Notes: generated by a model from the sequence alone, not told the origin. Shown: positions 15,485-24,217, counted from the stretch's first letter. The stretch: DNA of 64,000 nt from Pseudoclavibacter chungangensis (GCF_013410545.1 NZ_JACCFV010000001.1:3534001-3598000); one strand, 5' to 3'. Made by a program: numbers and translations.

Positions 15485-16873
15485 TCACGGACGCTCGAGA
15501 CGCTCCACGAGCTCCGACGAACGTCCCGTGTACCGTGCCGGCGTGAGCGCGAGCAATCGCTGCTTCGCGTCGTCGCCGATGTCGAGCCCCTCGACGAACG
15601 CGACGAGGTCGTCGCGACCGATGCGATGGCCACGCGTCAGTTCCTTCAGGACCGCGTAGGGGTCGTGGATCGTCGAGCGACCCGCGACGATCTCGGCGCG
15701 GATCACCGTCTGGATCGCTTCGCCGAGCACCTCCCAGTTCTCGTCGAGCTCGCGAGCGAGCACATCGCGGTCCACGGCGATCTCCTCGAGACCCCGCCGT
15801 GCGTTCCCGATCGCGAGCAGCGAGTGCCCGAATCCGACGCCGATGTTGCGCTGCGACGACGAGTCCGTCAGGTCGCGCTGCAGGCGCGAGGTGACGAGCG
15901 TCGACGCGAGCGAGTCGAGGATCGCGTTCGACAGCTCCAGGTTCGACTCCGCGTTCTCGAAGCGGATCGGGTTGATCTTGTGCGGCATCGTCGACGATCC
16001 GGTCGTGCCCGCCTGCGGGATCTGCCGGAACACCCCCCGCGAGATGTACATCCACACGTCGGTGCAGAGGTTGTGGAGGATGCGGTTGAAGTGCGCGACG
16101 TCGCTGTAGAGCTCCGCCTGCCAGTCGTGCGATTCGATCTGCGTCGTGAGCGGATTCCATTCGAGATCGAACGCCGACAGGAACTCCGGGGCCAGTGCCT
16201 CCCAGTCGAGTTCCGGAGCGGCGACGACGTGGGCGGCGAAGTTGCCGGTCGCGCCGGCGAACTTGCCGAGGTACTCGGCGTTCTCGATGCGCCGCAGCAC
16301 GCGCCCGAGGCGGTGCGCGAACACCGCGAGCTCCTTCCCGAGCGTCGACGGCGTCGCCGGCTGCCCGTGGGTGAGCGACAGGATCGCGTCGTCACGGTGG
16401 TCCACGGCGAGTTCGGCGAGCTTCGCGACGAGATCCTGGGCGGCAGGAAGCCACACGTGCTGGACCGCACCACGAACCGTGATCGCGTACGAGAGGTTGT
16501 TGATGTCCTCGCTCGTGCACGCGAAGTGCGTGAGCTCGGCGATCGGATCGAGCCCGAGTTCCGCGAGGCGGCGACGTACGAAGTACTCGACGGCCTTCAC
16601 ATCGTGCCGGGTGACGGCCTCGTCGGCGGCGAGCTCGTCGAGCGCGGGCTGCCCGAAGTCCGTCACGACGCGTCGGAGGGCCGACTTCTGCTCGTCGTCG
16701 AGGCGCGTCGAGCCGAACAGCTCGCGGTCGGTGAGGAAGACGATCCACTCGATCTCGACGTGCACGCGGGCCCGATTGAGCGCGGCCTCCGAGAGGTGCT
16801 CGGCGAGCGGCGCCGTCACCGACGCATAGCGGGAGTCGAGCGGGCTGAGGATCTGCGGGGGAAGTGGGCTCAT
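15485..16873 (-). CDS. purB: Adenylosuccinate lyase
   Basis: PurB catalyses two steps of purine synthesis: release of fumarate from SAICAR and from adenylosuccinate. The 462-residue product is full length and carries the superfamily signature GSSTMPHKINP, the catalytic His in SLTHGQPATPSTLG, TSEDINNLSY and the C-terminal helical domain. It follows the E. coli-type sequence (SPLPPQILSPLDSRY at the start). Its ATG overlaps the stop of the upstream phosphatase gene by four bases (ATGA), so the two are translationally coupled. Confidence 0.96.
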   Translation of the reverse strand: MSPLPPQILSPLDSRYASVTAPLAEHLSEAALNRARVHVEIEWIVFLTDRELFGSTRLDDEQKSALRRVVTDFGQPALDELAADEAVTRHDVKAVEYFVRRRLAELGLDPIAELTHFACTSEDINNLSYAITVRGAVQHVWLPAAQDLVAKLAELAVDHRDDAILSLTHGQPATPSTLGKELAVFAHRLGRVLRRIENAEYLGKFAGATGNFAAHVVAAPELDWEALAPEFLSAFDLEWNPLTTQIESHDWQAELYSDVAHFNRILHNLCTDVWMYISRGVFRQIPQAGTTGSSTMPHKINPIRFENAESNLELSNAILDSLASTLVTSRLQRDLTDSSSQRNIGVGFGHSLLAIGNARRGLEEIAVDRDVLARELDENWEVLGEAIQTVIRAEIVAGRSTIHDPYAVLKELTRGHRIGRDDLVAFVEGLDIGDDAKQRLLALTPARYTGRSSELVERLERP

Positions 16874-17457
16874 GACGGCTCCTGTGACGGTGGGTCGTGT
16901 CGGACGGCGGACGCGCGGCGGCCCTGTTGGGCCGCTCGCACGACGGGCTCGATCTGGGCGAGCAGACCCCGGCAGGCGACTTCGATCATGTCGCGCACGC
17001 GGTCGAACAGCTCGTCGGAGCCATAGTACGGGTCGGGCACCTCACCCGAGGGGGAGCCCGGGTCCGCCGGCGAGAAGGAGAGGAGCGGTCGGATGAGCGC
17101 GCGTTCGTCGTCGTCGCGGGCCCACGCGCGCAGGATGCGTCGCTGCCCCCGATCGAACGTCACGATGAGATCGAAGGTCTCGAACCACGACACCTCGAAC
17201 TGCTTCGCCCGATGGTTCTCGGCCGAGTAGCCGACGCGATCGAGCGCCGCGCGCGTGCGCGGGTCGGCCTTCTCGCCGACGTGCCACTCGCCGGTCCCGG
17301 CGGAGGTGATGTAGACGGCATCGGCGAGACCGGCCTCGTCGACCATGTCGCGGAAGATGACCTCGGCCATGGGGGAGCGGCAGATGTTGCCGGTGCAGAC
17401 GAAGCAGATGCGGAGGATCGCGTCGTCATGACGGGCTGGCATGTCCCCCATTGTCAC
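16870..17457 (-). CDS. Low-molecular-weight protein tyrosine phosphatase
   Basis: A 195-residue LMW phosphatase. The P-loop VCTGNICRSPMAE (about 18-30) has the C-x5-R signature, and the general acid lies in EVPDPYYGSDELFD. Such enzymes act on tyrosine kinases, exopolysaccharide systems or arginine phosphate. The C-terminal 25 residues after IEPVVRAAQQ are a basic extension. The start is uncertain: in-frame GTG at 17457 and ATGs at 17451 and 17442 are all close together and none has a good Shine-Dalgarno. It is cotranscribed with purB through an ATGA overlap. Confidence 0.9.
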   Translation of the reverse strand: MTMGDMPARHDDAILRICFVCTGNICRSPMAEVIFRDMVDEAGLADAVYITSAGTGEWHVGEKADPRTRAALDRVGYSAENHRAKQFEVSWFETFDLIVTFDRGQRRILRAWARDDDERALIRPLLSFSPADPGSPSGEVPDPYYGSDELFDRVRDMIEVACRGLLAQIEPVVRAAQQGRRASAVRHDPPSQEPS

Positions 17458-17503
17458 GCATCACGCGGCCGCCCGTGCGACGAATGCCGGGAAGTCACGG
17501 GGC

Positions 17504-17532
17504 TTGGGGCGAAGGATGACGCCTGTTATGGT
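17504..17532 (+). promoter_or_regulatory. Putative promoter of the first LAxTG surface protein
   Basis: TTGGGG (17504-17509), a 17-base spacer and TATGGT (17527-17532) form a reasonable sigma-A-type promoter about 120 bases upstream of the start at 17652. TGTTATGGT also resembles an extended -10. Confidence 0.4.
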
Positions 17533-17651
17533 TCATATCGTCTCCAGCACCGGCGTCGTGACGCCGTGGTGCATACTTCCGCGGGGGGCGGATGACGGAA
17601 CGTCTGCCACCGCGCGGTGCCCCTTTGCATCCAGTGAACATATTGAGTGTC

Positions 17652-19808
17652 ATGCGTTTCCATCCCCCACACGCTGCCGCGGCGCAGCGCGCCCGGCTCG
17701 GGCGGCTGACCGCCCTCGCCTTGGGTGCCCTGTTGCTCGCGGCCGGGCTCTTCGCCCCCGCCCTCTCGTCGGCCGCCCCGGCGAACGCCGCACCCGACGA
17801 CACGGAGGGCTGCAGCTACGGCACCGGCGGCCCCAGCGCCGACACGATCTGCTGGCTCGACCTCTCGGCGTTCAGCGGGGACGCCGCGCTCACGGGGCAG
17901 GACATGTCGACGCAGCTCGGCAACGGCATCCGCATCGACTTCCACGCGAAGTTCGTCAAGCAGACGCAGACCTCGGGGAGCACCAGCGTCTCCGATCGCG
18001 GCATCCAGGCCGTGCCGTTCCCGGCGTGGGAGCAGTCGCTCCTCGGGACGCAGGACTACGTGGGGACCACGGGCAAGCCCGCGCTCTACATCGACCGCGA
18101 GGGCGTTCCCGCCGGGTGGGTGGACGCGCCCCGCGAGTCGGGCATCATCGAGATCACCGACATCAAGGTCTACCAGAACGACACCGCGGTGACCTCGGGC
18201 TACTCGCTCGTCATGGCGGACGCCGATCGCAGCAACCGCAACGAGGGCTACACCTGGCGGTCCGACGCGCCCATCAAGCTCATCGAGAACATTCCCGCGA
18301 TCGGCGCCGACGGCACCGAGTACCCGGCCTGCAAGGCCGAGCTGAGCGGTCTCGGCACGAACGAGGTCCGCTGTCTCGGCGTGAGCGGCGAGGCCGGCGC
18401 GGTCGTCGTCGCGGCCGACTCGCCGACCGAGGTGTCGAGCGCGTTCCTGACGGGCAACCCGTACTCGAGCCAGGCGGTCGCCTTCGGCGTCATGTTCTCC
18501 AAGGTGCAGGCCAACAAGCAGGTGGATTCGCGCTACGACTCCGCCGACCAGTTCACCGTCACCACCTCCGACGAGGGCGGCGTGCTCGGCACGGGTTCGA
18601 CGAGCGGTGACGCCTCGACGGCCACGACCGGCGGCACGAGCATCGTCACGACGACCGACGGCAAGCGCATCACCTTCACCGAGAGCGCGGCGAGCGATTC
18701 GGTGGACTTCCAGCACTACGACACCGCGTGGCAGTGCCAGGCGAACGGCGAGGCGATCGAACCCTCGCGCGTGACCCCGTCGACCGACGGCCTGTCCGTG
18801 TCCGTCGACGTGGGTGTCGGTGAGTTCGTCGACTGCACCGTCACGAACACGGCCAAGCTCGGCTCGGTGTCCTGGAAGAAGGTCGATCCGGACGGGACGG
18901 CCCTCGCCGGTTCCGAGTGGACCCTCACGCCCACCGGTGGTTCGCCGATCACGGTCGTCGACAACGGCGAGAACGACACGAACGACGCCGTGGGTGACGT
19001 GCAGGTCGACGGCCTGAAGTGGGGCGAGTACTCGCTCGTCGAGACGAAGGCGCCCGACGGTCACTTCCTGAGCGATGCGACCTCGACGTTCACGATCTCG
19101 GGCGACCACTTCGTCGAACTCCTCGGCACTATCGAGAACACCCCGGGCACGCCCGGCATCGCGGTTCGCAAGGACTCGAACCCCGCGTCGGGATCGACCG
19201 TCGAACCCGGCCAGCAGATCACCTACACGGTGACCGTGCAGAACACGGGTGACGTCGATCTGACGCCCGCCACGCTCGATGACGACCTGTCCGACGTGCT
19301 CGACAACGCGAGCTACGTCGACGGCTCGGCCGTCGCGGGGATCAACGGCGTCGCGGCCGCCGCGCCCGTGGTCGACACGACCGCACGCACGCTGCACTGG
19401 CAGGACGCGCTGCCGGTCGGCGCGACGGCGACCCTGACCTACACGGTCCAGGTCGCCGCCGACGTGACGACGGACGACGTGCTCGTGAACGTCATCACGG
19501 CGAAGGCCGACGTGCCCCCGGGCTTCACGCCGCCGACGCCGAACTGTGTCGAAGGGTCCACCGACCCCGCGTGCAGCACGACGCACACGCCCGTGATCCC
19601 GCCGACGCCGACCGAGCCCGTGCCGCCCACCACGACGAGCGTCCCGCCGACCACGGCGGTGCCGATCCCGCCGGCGTCGACGCCGAGTTCGCCCGAACTC
19701 GCGAACACGGGCGCCGACCTGTCCCCGACCCTGTTCGTCCTCGGCGCGCTCGTGCTCGCCGGAGCGGGTGCCCTCGCGCTCGGACGACGCCGGGGCCGCC
19801 AGGGCTGA
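17652..19808 (+). CDS. Sortase-anchored surface protein with SpaA-like and DUF11-like domains
   Basis: A 718-residue exported protein. A signal peptide (about 1-47, hydrophobic core ALALGALLLAAGLFAP) is followed by an N-terminal adhesin-like domain (about 50-270), a second region (to about 400), a SpaA/prealbumin-like beta domain (about 400-490: VSWKKVDPDG ... WGEYSLVETKAP), and a DUF11-like repeat (about 505-620: YTVTVQNTGDVDLTP). A Pro/Thr wall-spanning segment leads to the sorting signal LANTG, a hydrophobic helix and RRRGRQG. LAxTG is the form used by class E sortases. SpaA-like domains often carry Lys-Asn isopeptide bonds. No sortase lies in the window. A truncated paralogue follows. Confidence 0.85.
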   Translation: MRFHPPHAAAAQRARLGRLTALALGALLLAAGLFAPALSSAAPANAAPDDTEGCSYGTGGPSADTICWLDLSAFSGDAALTGQDMSTQLGNGIRIDFHAKFVKQTQTSGSTSVSDRGIQAVPFPAWEQSLLGTQDYVGTTGKPALYIDREGVPAGWVDAPRESGIIEITDIKVYQNDTAVTSGYSLVMADADRSNRNEGYTWRSDAPIKLIENIPAIGADGTEYPACKAELSGLGTNEVRCLGVSGEAGAVVVAADSPTEVSSAFLTGNPYSSQAVAFGVMFSKVQANKQVDSRYDSADQFTVTTSDEGGVLGTGSTSGDASTATTGGTSIVTTTDGKRITFTESAASDSVDFQHYDTAWQCQANGEAIEPSRVTPSTDGLSVSVDVGVGEFVDCTVTNTAKLGSVSWKKVDPDGTALAGSEWTLTPTGGSPITVVDNGENDTNDAVGDVQVDGLKWGEYSLVETKAPDGHFLSDATSTFTISGDHFVELLGTIENTPGTPGIAVRKDSNPASGSTVEPGQQITYTVTVQNTGDVDLTPATLDDDLSDVLDNASYVDGSAVAGINGVAAAAPVVDTTARTLHWQDALPVGATATLTYTVQVAADVTTDDVLVNVITAKADVPPGFTPPTPNCVEGSTDPACSTTHTPVIPPTPTEPVPPTTTSVPPTTAVPIPPASTPSSPELANTGADLSPTLFVLGALVLAGAGALALGRRRGRQG

Positions 19809-19834
19809 TCCACGCGAGCGATCGGACGATCGCA

Positions 19835-19886
19835 GAACGGCGCGGGGCCGTGAACCGAGATCTCGGTTCACGGCCCCGCGCCGTTC
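19835..19886. terminator. 52-base perfect palindrome (bidirectional terminator candidate)
   Basis: Two 26-base arms (19835-19860 and 19861-19886) are exact reverse complements with no spacer, centred on GAGATCTC. It lies 27 bases after the stop of the surface protein gene. The RNA would form a very stable hairpin on either strand, so termination is the simplest role, but a perfect palindrome of this length is unusual. Confidence 0.6.
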
Positions 19887-20037
19887 GCGATGACGGCAGA
19901 CGGGGACGGACCTCCCAGTCGACGGTCGAGTTCATATAGGCTGCCTGTGGTAAAAGGCCACGGTCCACCGTGCGACGTCCTGCCATCTGCTCTTCGAGCC
20001 CCCACTGAATTCCCCCGCTTCAGAGAAGAGAACCGTC

Positions 20038-21519
20038 ATGCCTGACGTCCTCGAGCGACGATCGACCGCTCACGACTCCCCTTCACGATTCCGTCGCGCC
20101 GCGGCCGGCCTCGCCTCGCTCGCCGCGATCGCGGAGACGCCCACGACCATCTCCTCGACGTTCATCAACGACTTCTCCTCGAGCCGCCAGGGCATCGCGC
20201 TCGGGGTCATGTTGTCGAAGGTCGAGGTGAGCAAGACCGTCGAGAGCCGCTACCAGGACAGCGACCAGTTCACCGTCTCGACGAGCGACGCGAACGGCGA
20301 GATCTCGAGTGCCTCGACCGAGGGCGACGCGACGTCGGCCTCCACCGACCCCGTCGAGCAGCTCACGGGCCCCGGCGGCTCCGACGTCACCTTCACCGAG
20401 CGGGGCGCGTCCGATGACGTCGACCTCGACCACTACACGGTCGAGTGGGCGTGCACGCGCAACGGCGAGGAGATCCCCGCGGACGACCTCACGGAGAGCA
20501 GCACCGACGACAGCCGCGACGTCGTCGCGCACGTCGGAGTGGGCGACCTCGTCTCCTGCGAGGTGACGAACACCGCTCGCCTGGGCGCTGCGTCCTGGAC
20601 GAAGACGGACGCCGACGGCGCGCCGCTCGCGGGTTCCGAGTGGACGTTCGAGACCGAGGGCCAGGACCCGATCGTCGTCGTCGACAACGGCACGAACGAC
20701 ACGGACCCCGCCGTGGGCGCGATCGGCGTCGACGGGCTGCGCTGGGGCGACTACACGCTCACGGAGACCAAGGCGCCCGCCGGCTACCTGCTGCCGACCG
20801 AGGCCGCGGGCACGTTCACGATCGACGGCGACAACCTGACGGCGACCGTCGGACCCGTCGAGAACGTCCTCGGCACGCCCGCGCTCGAGGTCAAGAAGTC
20901 GTCCGATCCCGCATCGGGCTCGCAGATCGACCCCGGTCAGGACATCACCTACACGGTGACGGTCGCCAACACGGGCGACGTGCCGCTCACCCCGGCCAAG
21001 CTCGACGACGACCTCGCGGGCGTCTTCGCCCACGCGAGCTACGTCACGGATTCGGCCACGGCGACCGTGAACGGTACACCGGTCGACGCGCCGGTCGTCG
21101 ACGAGGACAACGCGACGCTGCACTGGGAGGGGACGCTCGCGGTCGGTGAGACCGCGACGCTCAGCTACACGGTGACGGTGGACGCCGACGTGACGGCCGA
21201 CGACGTGCTCGTCAACGTCATCACCGCCGAGGCCGACGTGTCCCCGGGCTTCACGCCGCCAGTCTCGAACTGCGTCGAGGGTTCGACCGACCCGGACTGC
21301 AGCACGACGCACACGCCGCTCGTGCCGACGCCGACGACGCCCGCGCCCACGACGCCGGCACCGACCACCCCGGCACCCACGACGCCCTCGACGCCCACGG
21401 GCCCGCAGCTCGCCAACACGGGTGGGGAGCTCGCCCCCGGGCTGTTCCTCGTGGCGGCGTTCCTGATCGCCGGTGCGGGTGCGCTCGTCGCCTCGCGTGC
21501 TCGGGGCCGCCGCAGCTAG
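20038..21519 (+). CDS. Sortase-anchored surface protein, N-terminally shortened paralogue
   Basis: A 493-residue paralogue of the protein at 17652. From residue 32 on it aligns throughout with the first protein from about residue 260: the KVEVSKTVESRYQDSDQFTV block, the SpaA-like domain (VDGLRWGDYTLTETKAP), the DUF11-like repeat, a TTPAP-repeat wall segment, the LANTG signal, a hydrophobic helix and RARGRRS. The N-terminal adhesin domain of about 210 residues is missing, and the signal peptide is cut short: the hydrophobic stretch AAAGLASLAAIA runs straight into ETPTTISST without a cleavage site. An in-frame internal deletion explains this. Secretion may be impaired, so the gene may be non-functional despite an intact frame. 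Confidence 0.75.
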   Translation: MPDVLERRSTAHDSPSRFRRAAAGLASLAAIAETPTTISSTFINDFSSSRQGIALGVMLSKVEVSKTVESRYQDSDQFTVSTSDANGEISSASTEGDATSASTDPVEQLTGPGGSDVTFTERGASDDVDLDHYTVEWACTRNGEEIPADDLTESSTDDSRDVVAHVGVGDLVSCEVTNTARLGAASWTKTDADGAPLAGSEWTFETEGQDPIVVVDNGTNDTDPAVGAIGVDGLRWGDYTLTETKAPAGYLLPTEAAGTFTIDGDNLTATVGPVENVLGTPALEVKKSSDPASGSQIDPGQDITYTVTVANTGDVPLTPAKLDDDLAGVFAHASYVTDSATATVNGTPVDAPVVDEDNATLHWEGTLAVGETATLSYTVTVDADVTADDVLVNVITAEADVSPGFTPPVSNCVEGSTDPDCSTTHTPLVPTPTTPAPTTPAPTTPAPTTPSTPTGPQLANTGGELAPGLFLVAAFLIAGAGALVASRARGRRS

Positions 21520-21531
21520 GCGCCTCACGAC

Positions 21532-21586
21532 GACGACCCGTCGGCGTTCCCTCGACCTCGCGTCGAGTGGGACCCGGCGGGTCGTC
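21532..21586 (+). terminator. Putative terminator after the second surface protein
   Basis: GACGACCCG (21532-21540) pairs with CGGGTCGTC (21578-21586), enclosing an inner hairpin CTCGAC/GTCGAG (21551-21567). It begins 13 bases after the stop codon at 21519. Confidence 0.45.
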
Positions 21587-21689
21587 TCGTTGCGTGACAC
21601 GGACGCACAGCGCCGGTACCGCTCCGTTCGCTAGATTCGCACCAGTGGCCCGGCCCGTGCGGGTCGCATCGTCCGAGGGGTGGCTCAGC

Positions 21690-22199
21690 ATGCGCAGTAC
21701 CGAGGTCCTTTCCGACGGGTACGCCCGCATCCCCGCGCTCGTCCGGGCCGCTGTCGAGGGTGCGAACAGGTACGAGCTCATCTCCCGACTCGACCCGGAC
21801 GCCAACTCCCTGCTCTGGCTCACGTGGCACATCGGACGGGAACAGGACGCGCAACTCGCCCAGCTCGCGGGCCGCGAGCAGGTGTGGGTGACGGGCGATT
21901 GGCGCACGCGGACAGGGCTCGACGTCGACGACGACGACGTCGGGTACGGCAACACCTCTGAGCAGGTCGCCCGCATCGACGCACCCGCCGACGAGCTGCT
22001 CGCCTATGTGGACGCCGTCGGGGTGTTCTCGCAGGAGGTCCTCCGCGGCTTCGACGACGACGCGCTCGACGAGGTCATCGATCCGGCCTGGGACCCGCCC
22101 GTCACGCGCGGCGTCCGGCTCGTGAGCATCCTCGGCGACGCGTTCGAACACGCGGGCCAGGCCGCCTTCGTGCGCGGCGTCCTCGATCGCGCGCGCTGA
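21690..22199 (+). CDS. DinB/DUF664-like protein (possible mycothiol-dependent enzyme)
   Basis: A 169-residue four-helix DinB-fold protein of the DUF664 kind. The likely metal-binding histidines are in LTWHIGREQD (about 46) and DAFEHAGQAAFVRG (about 155), and RWDPPVTRGVRLVS-like text (here AWDPPVTRGVRLVS) is a family hallmark. Relatives include bacillithiol- or mycothiol-dependent transferases. TAGATT (21632-21637) lies seven bases before an in-frame GTG at 21645, so a leaderless mRNA with 15 extra residues is possible; the ATG at 21690 better fits family length. The HicB-like gene follows after 13 bases. Confidence 0.75.
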   Translation: MRSTEVLSDGYARIPALVRAAVEGANRYELISRLDPDANSLLWLTWHIGREQDAQLAQLAGREQVWVTGDWRTRTGLDVDDDDVGYGNTSEQVARIDAPADELLAYVDAVGVFSQEVLRGFDDDALDEVIDPAWDPPVTRGVRLVSILGDAFEHAGQAAFVRGVLDRAR

Positions 22200-22212
22200 A
22201 CGGCGGTCCGCC

Positions 22213-22407
22213 GTGTTCGCGTCGCACGCCTTCTCGGCCGTCGTCTTCCGCGAGGCGGGCTGGTGGGTGATCGAGATCCCCGAGTGCGGACAGACCCGCC
22301 AGTGTGCGACCCTCGACGACGTCGATCGCACGGCGAGGGAGTGCGTCGCGGCGCTGCTCGACTGTGCCTGGACCGATCTCGAGGCGGACATCGTCATCGC
22401 CGACTGA
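22213..22407 (+). CDS. HicB-like small protein without HicA partner
   Basis: A 64-residue protein with the partial RNase-H-like HicB fold: FSAVVFREAGWWVIEIPE is followed by a CATLDDVDRTARECVAALL helix. In HicAB toxin-antitoxin pairs HicB is the antitoxin next to the double-stranded-RNA-binding toxin HicA, but no HicA-like frame exists beside it. There is also no DNA-binding C-terminus. It is probably a solitary HicB-like protein, cotranscribed with the DinB-like gene 13 bases upstream. The GTG start lacks a clear ribosome binding site, which fits coupling to the upstream gene. Confidence 0.6.
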   Translation: MFASHAFSAVVFREAGWWVIEIPECGQTRQCATLDDVDRTARECVAALLDCAWTDLEADIVIAD

Positions 22408-22588
22408 ACTCCCCGCTCGTGTCACTCGGGCTCGCCGGGTGGCGGTCGACCGTCTGCCCATCGGTGCGTCGCCTGTGGAACGGTGACCGTCCACAGACGC
22501 ACGGGCGATCCACGACGGGGTGCTCGTCGAGGGGCGAGCATGCTTCGAGCGCGGCAGGGGGCCGTGCCCGTGGCGGATCGGGGCGACG

Positions 22589-22834
22589 ATGCAGCGAGTG
22601 GGGGACGTGGACGGTTCCACACGGGCGGCGATCGAGGAGGTGCGGGAGGCGGTCGCCCGCCTCCGCGAGACCCTCGTCGCCTCGACGATGACCCCGTCGG
22701 GCGGTGCCCTCTGGCTCGGCCACGACGTCGAACTCGCCGGCCTCGTCGCCGAGGCGGTCGCGCTCGAGGCACTCGCCGCGGGTGCCGCGGGCGAGGCGGC
22801 GATCCTCGGGGTACTGCCGTCGTCGGGAGGGTGA
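22589..22834 (+). CDS. Small helical protein, partner of the downstream hydrolase
   Basis: About 81 residues, almost wholly alpha-helical by composition (STRAAIEEVREAVARLRETL and LAGLVAEAVALEALAAGAAG), with a Gly-Gly-Ala-Leu-Trp turn between the helices. Length and helix-turn-helix layout recall WXG100-type ESX substrates, but there is no WxG motif, so this is only a resemblance. Its stop is one base before the GTG start of the hydrolase, so the two form a coupled pair. The true start may be the ATG at 22520 (104 residues) or the GTG near 22607. Confidence 0.45.
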   Translation: MQRVGDVDGSTRAAIEEVREAVARLRETLVASTMTPSGGALWLGHDVELAGLVAEAVALEALAAGAAGEAAILGVLPSSGG

Positions 22835-22835
22835 G

Positions 22836-24158
22836 GTGGTCCTCGTCCACGATGCGACCGGCCTCCGGGGGAGGGCGCTGGCGCTCGAGGCGGCGGTGCG
22901 TGGCCTCGAGGGCGCGAACGCCACGCTGCGTGTCCTGATCGACGGACGGGGTGCGGCGGGCACGGTGGGCCCGATGACCGGCACCCTGCCGGCCGGCGTG
23001 CAGGTCGTACTGGAGCGCGTCGACGACTTCGCCGCACGGACGCGCGCGGCCGAGGACCGCCTTCGCACGGCGGAGGATGCCGTGTGGTCGATCGTGCGGG
23101 CGACGGCCGAGGCCGGTGCCGGGACGGTCGCGCGGCTCACGGTCGCACTCGGACTCGCGACACCGTTCGGCGGGGCCGCGGGGCTCCTGCCCGCCGTCGC
23201 GGTCCTGGCCGCGGGAGGGGCGGCGCTCCGGGCGATGCGGAACACCCCGCAGTTCGCGGCGGTCGTCCGCGTGGGCGTGGAGTTCGCCGACGATCTCGTG
23301 TTCGGTGCGGTCGGTCTTCCCGTCCCGGCGCCCCTCCGCGGTGACGAACGGGCGCTCCTCGACGCGGTGCACGACGGCGCGGTCGCGATCGGTGCGCTGA
23401 CGGTCGGCGGGCTGGTCGTCACGGCCCACGACCGTCGCCCGCTGGGCGGCGGCCCGCCCGACATGGCGGACATCGTCGGGAGCATCCCGGACGCCGAGGA
23501 CGGTGGTCCGCAGGTCTCCGTCACGACCTACACGCGTCCGGACGGCGGCATCATCAGACTCGTCTCGGTCACGGGCACCTCGAACCAGGGGTTCGGGAGC
23601 TCGCGCCAACCGTTCGACCACGTCGGGAACCTCGCGGCGTACGGTCGGAACGAGGGCGAGTCGATCTCGGCGGTCCTCCTCGCGCTCGACGCCGCGGGCA
23701 TACGGCCGGGGGACGAGATCGTCCTCGCCGGCTACTCGCAGGGTGCGCTCGTCGCGCAGGCGATCACCGAGTCCGGACGATACGACGTTCAGGGATTCGT
23801 GTCGGTCGGGGGACCGATCACGACGACGGCGCTCCCGCCCGACGTCCCCGTCGTCGAACTCCAGCATCCGGCCGATCCGCTCGTCGCGCTGCAGGGGCTT
23901 CGCGATCCGGACGACGACGGGTCCGCGATCGTCACGGTCGATCCCTACGGCCCCGGTCGGGCTGCGCGCACCGACGGGTGGTTCGATTCACACGAACTCG
24001 GGCTCTATCGCGAATCCGCTCGCCTGGCGCCCGAGTTCGTCGACCCGAGTGGACCGTCCGTCGCGCGCATCGAGGCGGCGTTCGCCGGTGCGAGCGCGAC
24101 GGGCCGTCAGTTCGTCACCGTCGGGCGCGAGCAACCGCGATTCGGTGGCGAGGCGTGA
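22836..24158 (+). CDS. Alpha/beta-hydrolase-fold protein with long helical N-terminus
   Basis: A 440-residue protein. Residues 1-190 are helical and Ala-rich with a hydrophobic stretch (about 110-135, LGLATPFGGAAGLLPAVAVL), which may span or touch the membrane. The C-terminal part (about 210-425) is a lipase/cutinase-like domain: nucleophile in GYSQG (Ser about 301), acid in HPADPLVAL (Asp about 347), and His in DSHELGLY (about 386). The GTG at 22836 is supported by GGGAGG at 22825-22830. The pairing of a small helical protein with such a hydrolase resembles type VII secretion cargo layouts, but no ESX machinery is in the window. Substrate unknown. Confidence 0.7.
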   Translation: MVLVHDATGLRGRALALEAAVRGLEGANATLRVLIDGRGAAGTVGPMTGTLPAGVQVVLERVDDFAARTRAAEDRLRTAEDAVWSIVRATAEAGAGTVARLTVALGLATPFGGAAGLLPAVAVLAAGGAALRAMRNTPQFAAVVRVGVEFADDLVFGAVGLPVPAPLRGDERALLDAVHDGAVAIGALTVGGLVVTAHDRRPLGGGPPDMADIVGSIPDAEDGGPQVSVTTYTRPDGGIIRLVSVTGTSNQGFGSSRQPFDHVGNLAAYGRNEGESISAVLLALDAAGIRPGDEIVLAGYSQGALVAQAITESGRYDVQGFVSVGGPITTTALPPDVPVVELQHPADPLVALQGLRDPDDDGSAIVTVDPYGPGRAARTDGWFDSHELGLYRESARLAPEFVDPSGPSVARIEAAFAGASATGRQFVTVGREQPRFGGEA

Positions 24159-24217
24159 CACGCGTCGGATGCTCGCGGACGGTGTGGCGCCACGGCGCGT
24201 GCCGATCGGGGCGTGGT

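Noticed and set aside
22589..22834. Calling the small helical protein a WXG100 ESX substrate
   Set aside because: There is no WxG motif and no ESX component near it; the likeness is in size and helicity only.
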